A stretch of DNA of 64,000 nucleotides from Helicobacter didelphidarum. Its GTDB lineage: Bacteria > Campylobacterota > Campylobacteria > Campylobacterales > Helicobacteraceae. The notes beneath the pieces are model-generated. The model saw only the letters and a list, made by a program, of their open reading frames with translations, did no database searches and was not told the origin of the DNA. The DNA lies in assembly GCF_003364195.1 (NCBI RefSeq), contig NZ_NXLQ01000002.1, positions 62,001 to 126,000 of the forward strand, in the 5' to 3' direction. The position numbers were made by a program, and so were the translations under genes. This document shows, piece after piece, positions 56,742 to 64,000 of this stretch (its first letter is position 1; the number at the start of each line of letters is the position of its first letter).

Positions 56742-59300
56742 TTAATTTAAATAATTTACAAGTGAGAGATTATTAATACGATTTGTTGAGTTTAAAACAG
56801 CCTGATAGTTATTGCTAAGATTTGTAAATTTATTGTATGTTTCAGCCAAGTCTGTCCCGATTGTATCACCTTTAATGCCACTTACTTGTGTTTTTATAAT
56901 TTCATTTCTTGCAATAGAGTTTTGGAATGTTCTTGTATGTGCGCCATTTTTTGCAATAATTTTTTCAATATGATCGCTTAAATGATCAATTAATGCAATA
57001 GAGTTTTGAATACCGTTATTTTGCATAGTATCATCGTATCGTAGCCCATGCAATGCTCCTGCACGATAAATTCCATCACGCACAGACTGAATTGCGTCGT
57101 TTAATCCTTTAAAGAAATGTATCTTTGGATCATCAACAACTAGAGATGTGTTTGCATTCAAACGAATATTTGCTCGTGAATTATAAATTGTATCTTTATC
57201 AAATTTATCTTGATCTTTATCATAAAACATCATTGTCATACGTGTAATTGAGCGGACATTATCTTGAATCGTAATTTTTCCCTCACTATCAAAATCAATC
57301 GAGATATTAGTTTTAGCACGTTTAAGTAACTCTTCATAAGCATCTTTTTTATCTTGTGTAGGTTTTCCATGTCTAATCTGTGCTGCACCCAAACTTTTAT
57401 CATCTTCATTGCTATAATTTAATGCAATCGACATAGCATCCATGAGCTGACGATAGGTTACAGAATCACCATCACTAATCGTTACTGCTGGTGGATCATC
57501 GTCTGGATTAAATAATGGAATTTTAATTGTTTGCCCATTGTTACTTTGTGTGGGTAACTCCAGAAAACTACCTTGTTTGGTAAATGTGAGGCTTGCTTGC
57601 AATTCAATCCCATTATGATCATGAATCTTAAATCCATAAGTTTTTCCATTCAATGTGCCATCTGTTACCTCAATAAGCTTTGTATTATGTGAAGCCAAAA
57701 CAGAAGTTCCTGATATTGATTGCACAACATTTCCACGAATTTTTGATCCTAATTGTTGAAATGCTGTTTTAGTATAACTTTTTCCAAGACTTGAAGTAAA
57801 GCCATTCACTTCATTTTGCCCATCTTCTCCTATACTTTGCAAACGAATTGAAAAACCACGTTCGCCATCAAAAGGAGGGTGCAATGTGTCTGTGCTTTTA
57901 TTACGCACGTTCCTATCATAAATATTAATCTCTCCATGATCCAATTCTACATCAATTTTGCCACCAAAATATTCTTTAATTGCAACAAAAAGATCTCGGA
58001 CCTCTTTTCCCTTAATATCGAAAATGAAAGGTTCGGGCAACTCCCTTGTGCTAACTGTTCCATCATTTTCATTTGGAGGTGTACCTGATATTTTAATATA
58101 ACGAGTTTCAACCGACATAATATCTTCTAATTTTGTATCAATTTCAGTCATTACATTATCTTTACGAATAAGTGTTGTAGGAATATGTGTTACACGATGA
58201 TCATATAAATCATCAACACCCTTAAGATTACTTGCACTAAATTCTGAAGTAAAATTTTGTTGATTGTATGTCTTAACCCTTGCACCAATTTTTTCAAGTT
58301 CTGAGACATCATCAACATCAGCATTACTTGAAATCATATGAAAATCAATACTAGAACTACCAGTCTTCAAATCTTTTATTTCAATTTGACCCCATTTATT
58401 TAAACGAACATCAACAACCTGTGTTGTATTTGTATTGCCAAAAGCCTTGCCTATTCTTTCAAGTAAATCGCGCATTGTTGTTGCATTTTTAGGGTTTGTA
58501 TAACCAACATCAAGTGCAAATTTTTCCTTAAAGCTTTGTCCCCGGCTATTTACACCCTGAACATAAAAATATTCCTTTCCATTATTGCGTGCGTCACTAT
58601 CATCATCGCCTATCATATCACGCAATGAATCCTCTTCTGTAATATAGACCTCCACTGGCTCACTATGTTTTTCAGAATTATCCATAATAGCTGGATGTAA
58701 TCTTGTTTGATTTAACATACGACTATTTGTTGTGATAACACGATTTTTATCATTGTCATAACCATAAAAAAGTTCGTCGCCTGTAATGTTAAATGGAACG
58801 AGATTTTGAGAACTCACAAGAGCATTTAATTCTTCATCATTACCATAATAATTTCCTTCCATATCAAAAGGCTGTGTTCCTACTTTACTGCCTGAAAATA
58901 TAAAATTCCCCCCAATAGAAGTATTAGCAATATTAATAATATGTGCTTTTGTTGCCTCTAAGTCTCTTGCTAATGCCTCCCGTGAAGTTGGTGTATGCAA
59001 ATCATTTGCTGCATGTAAAAGCTTTGTTTTAAATTGCACCATTGCTTGCGACATTTCCTGCAAAGCTTTATCAGTATTAAGTGTCTGTGTCTCAGCAGTC
59101 CTTGATACATCTATACCTTGTTGCAGGGTTACCTCATCATACTCTAATTTCAGATTCTGGTTAGAAATACTTGCATCTTGCCAACCATACTGAATCTTTT
59201 TCCCACTTGCAATTTTTGTATTGAGATCATTCAAGTTTGAAGTCATTTGCCCATTATTGCTAAGCATTTGATTATATTTTGTCCCAAATGTTACTCGCAT
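56742..59300 (-). CDS. flgL: Flagellar hook-associated protein 3 (hook-filament junction)
   Basis: An 852-residue FlgL. The N-terminus (MRVTFGTKYNQMLSNNGQM then LNDLNTKIASGKKIQYG) and the C-terminus (NYQAVLNSTNRINNLS) are the flagellin-like coiled-coil ends that pack the junction; the middle is a large variable domain. The length matches Helicobacter FlgL rather than the roughly 300 residues of enterobacteria. AAAAGG precedes the ATG at 59300. I looked for a sigma-54 GG-N10-GC or sigma-28 element upstream and found none that fits. It is transcribed alone, convergent to fmt. Confidence 0.95.
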   Translation of the reverse strand: MRVTFGTKYNQMLSNNGQMTSNLNDLNTKIASGKKIQYGWQDASISNQNLKLEYDEVTLQQGIDVSRTAETQTLNTDKALQEMSQAMVQFKTKLLHAANDLHTPTSREALARDLEATKAHIINIANTSIGGNFIFSGSKVGTQPFDMEGNYYGNDEELNALVSSQNLVPFNITGDELFYGYDNDKNRVITTNSRMLNQTRLHPAIMDNSEKHSEPVEVYITEEDSLRDMIGDDDSDARNNGKEYFYVQGVNSRGQSFKEKFALDVGYTNPKNATTMRDLLERIGKAFGNTNTTQVVDVRLNKWGQIEIKDLKTGSSSIDFHMISSNADVDDVSELEKIGARVKTYNQQNFTSEFSASNLKGVDDLYDHRVTHIPTTLIRKDNVMTEIDTKLEDIMSVETRYIKISGTPPNENDGTVSTRELPEPFIFDIKGKEVRDLFVAIKEYFGGKIDVELDHGEINIYDRNVRNKSTDTLHPPFDGERGFSIRLQSIGEDGQNEVNGFTSSLGKSYTKTAFQQLGSKIRGNVVQSISGTSVLASHNTKLIEVTDGTLNGKTYGFKIHDHNGIELQASLTFTKQGSFLELPTQSNNGQTIKIPLFNPDDDPPAVTISDGDSVTYRQLMDAMSIALNYSNEDDKSLGAAQIRHGKPTQDKKDAYEELLKRAKTNISIDFDSEGKITIQDNVRSITRMTMMFYDKDQDKFDKDTIYNSRANIRLNANTSLVVDDPKIHFFKGLNDAIQSVRDGIYRAGALHGLRYDDTMQNNGIQNSIALIDHLSDHIEKIIAKNGAHTRTFQNSIARNEIIKTQVSGIKGDTIGTDLAETYNKFTNLSNNYQAVLNSTNRINNLSLVNYLN

Positions 59301-59484
59301 ATTTCAACCTTTTCTTTAGGGATTTATTATTGCAACCCCCTACTCTACGAAAGAATTTTATATTTTATGAAAAAAGCAAATAATATTCCACATCATATGA
59401 TTATATAGCTAATCTATTTTTACTTTTCTATTAACATACTGATTTTAGATTTTTAAGATAATTATTAATTTTTTTCTATAAGTC

Positions 59485-59513
59485 TTTACATTATTAATTT
59501 TTTTTGTTACAAT
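59485..59513 (+). promoter_or_regulatory. tRNA promoter
   Basis: TTTACA at 59485-59490 and TACAAT at 59508-59513 are 17 bases apart, ideal for the housekeeping sigma factor, and lie 28 bases before the tRNA. Confidence 0.6.
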
Positions 59514-59540
59514 TACGAACTTTACATAAAACACAAATTA

Positions 59541-59617
59541 GGATCTTTAGCTCAGCTGGTTAGAGCGCTCGGCTCATAACCGAGTGGTCGTAGGTTCAAG
59601 TCCTACAAGATCCACCA
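59541..59617 (+). tRNA. tRNA with anticodon CAT (elongator Met, or Ile2)
   Basis: A full cloverleaf: acceptor GGATCTT pairs with AAGATCC, anticodon stem CTCGG/CCGAG encloses CTCATAA (anticodon CAT), and the T stem GTAGG/CCTAC encloses TTCAAGT. Discriminator A with encoded CCA. It is not an initiator (the first pair is G-C and the three G-C pairs typical of the initiator anticodon stem are not seen). Elongator Met is likeliest; a TilS-modified tRNA-Ile2 also has CAT. Confidence 0.92.
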
Positions 59618-59674
59618 CTCGCTACACATTTCAAAACTCCTTAGTAATATCTAGCACTTATTTTTAGGCTTAAC

Positions 59675-60034
59675 ATGAAAAATGATTCACATATCAACAA
59701 GAAAAAAAATGCACGATATAAAGGCAATTATTATGAAAATATCGCATTACAATATATGATTGATTTAGGTTTTGTATTAATTAAAAAAAATTTTTATAGT
59801 CGTTATGGTGAAATTGATTTAATTATGCAAAAAGATAATATCCTACATTTTATTGAAGTCAAATCATCTTCGAGTTTTCATCCACTTTATAATATTACAC
59901 ATAAAAAACTTGAAAAACTTACAAAGACAATTCATGTTTTTTTAGAACAGCAAAATTCTACTGCACATTTTTGTCTTGATGCGATCAGCATCCACAACAA
60001 TCAAATAGTATTTATAGAGAATATCACGCTCTAA
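59675..60034 (+). CDS. YraN/UPF0102-family nuclease-fold protein
   Basis: A 119-residue protein of the endonuclease-like UPF0102 family: GNYYENIALQYMIDLGF, then RYGEIDLIMQKDNILHFIEVKS, which carries the Asp and Glu-x-Lys of the PD-(D/E)xK fold. Proposed roles include processing in DNA recombination, but no activity is established. Starts 57 bases after the tRNA; the ribosome site is weak. Confidence 0.88.
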   Translation: MKNDSHINKKKNARYKGNYYENIALQYMIDLGFVLIKKNFYSRYGEIDLIMQKDNILHFIEVKSSSSFHPLYNITHKKLEKLTKTIHVFLEQQNSTAHFCLDAISIHNNQIVFIENITL

Positions 60035-60383
60035 TTTTATTTGTATTGTGTTATGTTCATCTCTAAATATATCATTTTATACTTTTTAATCCTACTTTTG
60101 ATTTGCCTATATATTCTTATTTTTTGATAATTATGATAATAAAATCGAGTGAATTTACAAAATCACGGGTATAATCTAAAATGACCGCAATAAACATTAC
60201 CACATTAACTTTCTTATTTCATCCTAAAAACTTATAATCTACAACCATCAAAGAATAATAAAACCTTTATGTCACACAATAAAATCTCTTCAAAAAACAT
60301 TGAGTTTAATAATTTTTTATTATGATTATTCCCCCCAACATTGTATAATATCAAATAATAAAATTTTGTATCAGGAATCACAC
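60035..60383 (+). other. Gene-free spacer with promoter and C6 tract before the dynamin-like pair
   Basis: TGTATAAT (TATAAT at 60344-60349) is the likely -10 for the dynamin-like genes, 35 bases before the ATG. A run of six C (60331-60336) lies in what would be the -35/-10 spacer. Nothing else is recognisable. Confidence 0.4.
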
Positions 60384-62747
60384 ATGAAAAATAAAAAAAA
60401 ACAGAACAATCAACAAGATATAGAAATACTTAAAGATTTTTTAGAATTAGAAAATAAAGAACTCACTACCAAAATACAAACTTTTTTTCATCTCTTATAT
60501 CTTAAATCTCCTGAGAATTTTATTATGACAGCAAATCCAATTACAATTTTAAAAAAACTCTATGAGGATGATAAGAATCTTAACATACATGAAATATGTG
60601 CCATCTTGCTAACTTGCAATATGCAAAATCTTGAAACATTTATGAAGATTCCGAGTTTTACAAAGATTTGTGCATTATTTTCACCAAATTTTTCACAACT
60701 TCCATCAAAATACCACCTTAATTACATTCAATGCTTACAAGCAAGTATTTTATTTTATCTTGATTCTAAAGCTATTAAAATAATCCTACGCCACATTAAA
60801 ATTTTACGTGAGAGTGGCATCATCTCTTTTCATGATGAAAAATGTCTCGAAGTTGCTATGATTCCAGACAAAATGACTACACAAACAAACAAAAAGGAAA
60901 ATACAAAAACCTATTCTTCATTTTTGCATGTAGATCTAAATAAAACACTTTTTAAGAATCAGCTAGTCAGTATTTTGCAAGCAAAAAAAATTCTAAAAAC
61001 AACACAATGGGCAAAATCTTTGGTATTTTTGTGTGAGGAGGATTTTACTAAACACATCTGTATTGTTGGTGGAAAGAAAACAGGCAAATCAACTTTTTTA
61101 GCAACCTTATTGTATGATAATAAAAAAGATTCGCAACAAAAAATCCCTCTTGAAGCTATTGCACCTATTGAATATATTTATGGAAAAGATTCTCTTCATG
61201 TCTCATATATGCACTTTAATGATCTTAAGTCATTAGGGGAATCTCCAAATACAGAGGTTTCCACCTTAATCGAAAGATTGCAACAAGAGTTCCATAATTC
61301 TTTAAAACATGGAAGCGAAAAGGCACACCACAATACTTTCTATGAGGATTTTTATAGCAATGATAAAATTAAACTCGTTAATCATGTCAGCATTAGTTCC
61401 AAAAATAATCTTTTTAAATACGTAAATTTTATCAATACTCCATCATTGATTCCTCCAACTTTTAGACATTTACAAATTTATCATTATATTTTAAAAAGCA
61501 ATATTGTATTTTATATGACACGAACAGATACTTTCTTGCAAAATTCAAGCGATATTAATAAAGAAGCAGAACTGATTGTTCGATTACTTATTAAAGAAAA
61601 TATTGAGTTTATTTATGTCGTATGCACTCAAATGGATAAAATTAACTTAACACTCAAACGCCGACAAAATATTTATACTAAACTCAAAGCAAGTATTGAA
61701 TCTCTGCTTAATTACCCCCTACATGAAAAACAAAGATTGCTAAAAAAACTTGTTTTTCATTGCATTGCAACAAATGCCGCCTACAATATTCGCAGTGGTA
61801 AAAATATTACCTCAGAAAGTAGTTTTGATATTACATCAAGTGGGATTTTAGAGCTTGAAAATGAGCTTTTTGAACATATCTTTCAATTACCACTTAAACA
61901 TTATAATATTGAGATTCTTAAAAATGTTTTAAGTCTTTATAAGAAAAACTATTTTTTTTCTAAGCGATCAGAAGATACAGATATTAAAAAACAAATTAGC
62001 AATATTTCAGAATCTTATTACATGGAAGTTACACATGAAATTAATATATTGAAACAACACCTACAAACTATGTTACAAAAATTACCCACACAATATTCAT
62101 CGTTTTATAGTTCCTTTACAAACTTACGTGATAATCTCTATTCGCAATTTATTCAATCTTTGAATTATGAAACAAAAACGAGAGCAAACTTTAATATTAA
62201 ACGATTAAAAACTTCTACAATAGAAAGTATTATTGTGGGATTACAAGGACTATCCGAAATCCTACAAGAACATTTCTTAAGTCTGAATGAATTTCAAGCA
62301 ATATTGAAAATACTTAATCCTAAAGATTCTCGTTCATTTGTTAAATTTAGTTATACACCAGAACATAAAAATATCCTTGAGATTCTTTTTACACATTTTC
62401 AAAAGATTATACATGAAAATCTCTTTGATGATAGTAATGCTATTGTAACTGAGCATTTATCAAATATATTTGACACTATTCTACCAAGTTCAATCAAAAA
62501 GAATGAAATACAGGAAGATTCTGTGGTAAAACCAATTCGTGAAAGTTTTGAATATTATTTTTTATTATTAGAACGAAATATAAATATGCTTTTCAACAAA
62601 AAAGTGCAACATTTTAGTTCGTATATCGAAATGGTTGAAATAATTCTAGAATCTATTTTTTTACATTATTACAAGGACTCAACAATGTATGAAGTCGATG
62701 AGTGTAAGAGTATTTTAAAAATCTTGGAAAATCGAGGTGAAGCATGA
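60384..62747 (+). CDS. Dynamin-like GTPase family protein (first of a pair)
   Basis: A 787-residue protein. After a helical region (about 1-225), the GTPase core has the P-loop GGKKTGKST (about 228-236), a degenerate G3 (FINTPSL, usually DTPG) and a G4-like CTQMDK (about 408-413). Long helical, coiled segments follow (about 560-787). This layout and the tandem second gene match the bacterial dynamin-like pairs such as Cj0411/Cj0412 in Campylobacter, which tether and remodel membranes. The start is moved to the ATG at 60384, which has AGGA upstream, from a longer frame at 60300. It overlaps the next gene by ATGA. Confidence 0.72.
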   Translation: MKNKKKQNNQQDIEILKDFLELENKELTTKIQTFFHLLYLKSPENFIMTANPITILKKLYEDDKNLNIHEICAILLTCNMQNLETFMKIPSFTKICALFSPNFSQLPSKYHLNYIQCLQASILFYLDSKAIKIILRHIKILRESGIISFHDEKCLEVAMIPDKMTTQTNKKENTKTYSSFLHVDLNKTLFKNQLVSILQAKKILKTTQWAKSLVFLCEEDFTKHICIVGGKKTGKSTFLATLLYDNKKDSQQKIPLEAIAPIEYIYGKDSLHVSYMHFNDLKSLGESPNTEVSTLIERLQQEFHNSLKHGSEKAHHNTFYEDFYSNDKIKLVNHVSISSKNNLFKYVNFINTPSLIPPTFRHLQIYHYILKSNIVFYMTRTDTFLQNSSDINKEAELIVRLLIKENIEFIYVVCTQMDKINLTLKRRQNIYTKLKASIESLLNYPLHEKQRLLKKLVFHCIATNAAYNIRSGKNITSESSFDITSSGILELENELFEHIFQLPLKHYNIEILKNVLSLYKKNYFFSKRSEDTDIKKQISNISESYYMEVTHEINILKQHLQTMLQKLPTQYSSFYSSFTNLRDNLYSQFIQSLNYETKTRANFNIKRLKTSTIESIIVGLQGLSEILQEHFLSLNEFQAILKILNPKDSRSFVKFSYTPEHKNILEILFTHFQKIIHENLFDDSNAIVTEHLSNIFDTILPSSIKKNEIQEDSVVKPIRESFEYYFLLLERNINMLFNKKVQHFSSYIEMVEIILESIFLHYYKDSTMYEVDECKSILKILENRGEA

Positions 62748-64000
62748 GTATTTTGGAACAATTCTTAAGTGAATATAATGAAATCTACTATAAAAATCTC
62801 AACAAGGATATTTCCGAAGATGTTTTTGGGGAAATTAGACAAGTAGAAAAAATTATGAATAGCCCTAAATTACACCCAACTCAAGAACTAAAAGGATTCT
62901 ATAAATCTTTACACGAACAATATGAAGCACCAATTCGAGTTGCCTTAATTGGCAACACACCATTAAATAAAATCATTTTTATTAATGTATTACTAAAAGA
63001 TTCTATAATCCCTCTCAACAATGCTTTAGCACAAAAAAAGTTTATTCTTAAGTTTTCCACCACAAATTCATTTGCAAGGGCATATTATAAACATACTATG
63101 ATACCAATCAATATTCATACATTTGATTGCACACAATCCAATCTTGATGAAATTGAGTACTTTGAGATATTTGTTGCATCTGATATTTTGCGTCATATTG
63201 AAATTATCAAAGACTACGACAAGCTTGATAAAAATTCTTTATCATTGGTTAAAGATGTAGATTTGGTATTCTGGGTTTTGGAATTAAAAAATAAGATGAA
63301 TTATCATGAAATTCTTAAAAAAATTATCAAAAAAAAGCCAACTTTTGCAATCCTTACACATATTAATAAAACATTTGAAGATAATGAACTACTTGAATTA
63401 ATTTCCTTAACAGCAAAAAATCTTGATATAACTTATGGATTAAATGAAATATATGATATTGATTTATGGAATCTTTTTTATGAATATCGACTGAATGAAA
63501 AATTTATGTTTTTAAAAACTTTTGGGCTATTAAATAAACAAATTACTTCAATGAAAACAAAATCATTTGATAATGCAATATCTTGGCTAAAGAATGCGGA
63601 GGCTTCAATAGAATCTTTTTATATACAAAAAGAAGATTCTAAACAAATACCAATTCGTAATGATAAAACACAAGGTGATAAAATTCAAAACCTCGTTGAA
63701 AATATGGACAAAGCATCGCAGGTAGCAAAGCTAAAACGAGCGAAAATACTTTTAAAAGATGCTTCTGATAAGAATAAAATTATTGATTCCCATTATAAAA
63801 TTCTCTTTAATCACTATAAATCTCTTGATAACGCATATCATAAAGCAAATTTGAAGCTGATTGCAAAAGTTGCACAAATTGATAATGAATACAATCATGA
63901 TGTGTTAAAAACAATAGTGAAAAGTATAAAAAAATATCTTGATAGTATCGTAGATAGCATACTTGATAATGTTGAAACAATTAAGGTGCGTACACGACCA
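62744..64000 (+). CDS. Dynamin-like protein with degenerate P-loop (3' end cut off)
   Basis: The frame runs open from the ATG at 62744 (overlapping the previous stop as ATGA) to the window edge, 419 codons so far. It has the dynamin start (helical, about 1-60), then VALIGNTPLNKIIFINVLLKD with the P-loop position reading GNTPLNKI (residues 70-77): the second Gly and the Ser/Thr are lost. The switch-I region (DSIIPLNNALAQKKF) still follows, but G3 and G4 (FAILTHIN) are eroded. It should bind nucleotide poorly or not at all, acting as the structural partner of the preceding active-looking GTPase. From about residue 285 it is helical and charged. Confidence 0.7.
   Translation, partial: MSILEQFLSEYNEIYYKNLNKDISEDVFGEIRQVEKIMNSPKLHPTQELKGFYKSLHEQYEAPIRVALIGNTPLNKIIFINVLLKDSIIPLNNALAQKKFILKFSTTNSFARAYYKHTMIPINIHTFDCTQSNLDEIEYFEIFVASDILRHIEIIKDYDKLDKNSLSLVKDVDLVFWVLELKNKMNYHEILKKIIKKKPTFAILTHINKTFEDNELLELISLTAKNLDITYGLNEIYDIDLWNLFYEYRLNEKFMFLKTFGLLNKQITSMKTKSFDNAISWLKNAEASIESFYIQKEDSKQIPIRNDKTQGDKIQNLVENMDKASQVAKLKRAKILLKDASDKNKIIDSHYKILFNHYKSLDNAYHKANLKLIAKVAQIDNEYNHDVLKTIVKSIKKYLDSIVDSILDNVETIKVRTRP

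Noticed and set aside
59301-59360. Possible sigma-54 promoter before flgL (GGGGGTTGC on the reverse strand)
   Set aside because: The GC is present but the GG 12 bases before it is GA, so the GG-N10-GC spacing fails.

Overview
The window is AT-rich (about one third G+C by eye) and looks like chromosome from a non-pylori, probably enterohepatic, Helicobacter. The evidence is the gene content: a BioV-type pimeloyl-ACP methyl ester esterase next to trpS, fliQ-murB order, an 852-residue FlgL, two Cys-rich Sel1-like (Hcp-type) proteins, a catalase operon with a Tat-exported partner and an ankyrin protein, LuxS, and promoters of the type TGATACAAT or TGNTATAAT. I see no insertion sequence, prophage, rRNA operon or CRISPR array.

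Layout. 1-2665: the end of a surface-carbohydrate cluster. Three genes match, in order and type, the Campylobacter Cj1417-Cj1416-Cj1415 enzymes that make the activated phosphoramidate for capsule O-methyl phosphoramidate, and they are followed directly by a CysQ-like nucleotidase. 3221-6138: katA, a Tat-exported transglutaminase-fold protein that has lost its catalytic Cys and His, and an ankyrin protein. 6226-11299: pgk, hup, gap and typA. 11770-15382: cytochrome c, YkgJ-like and TPR proteins, luxS and a lipoprotein. 15654-24614: panC, a broken LprI-like gene, gatA, an orphan MacB-type permease, purE, a DUF3972-like protein, rnc and pyrH. 24749-28392: two Sel1-repeat exported proteins. 28647-34788: clpS-clpA, a small unknown protein, a gamma-carbonic-anhydrase-fold protein, msrA and dapE. 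34976-37533: tRNA-Glu, a small self-regulated-looking HTH protein, and a membrane-anchored protein with a duplicated domain. 38207-46828: nusA-uup, fliQ-murB-ybeY, ppa, bioV-trpS. 47311-52315: an LpxF-like phosphatase with a G7 tract, ddl, and a mosaic TonB-dependent receptor. 52812-60034: an NhaC-type antiporter, an AtpZ-like protein, thiS, fmt, flgL, a CAT-anticodon tRNA and yraN. 60384-64000: a two-gene dynamin-like pair whose second member (cut by the window end) has a ruined P-loop.

Three scattered units (typA, the LprI-like pseudogene, the TonB receptor barrel) are visibly richer in G+C than their flanks, suggesting replacement or import. Several housekeeping enzymes (CysQ, PanC, DapE, MsrA, MurB, YbeY, BioV) carry extra polar, low-complexity segments compared with usual family lengths, and the word AGAATC/GATTCT is strongly over-represented. 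The best candidates for something undescribed are the phosphoramidate cassette with its linked nucleotidase, the active/degenerate dynamin pair, the pseudo-transglutaminase of the catalase operon, and the duplicated-domain protein at 35800-37533.
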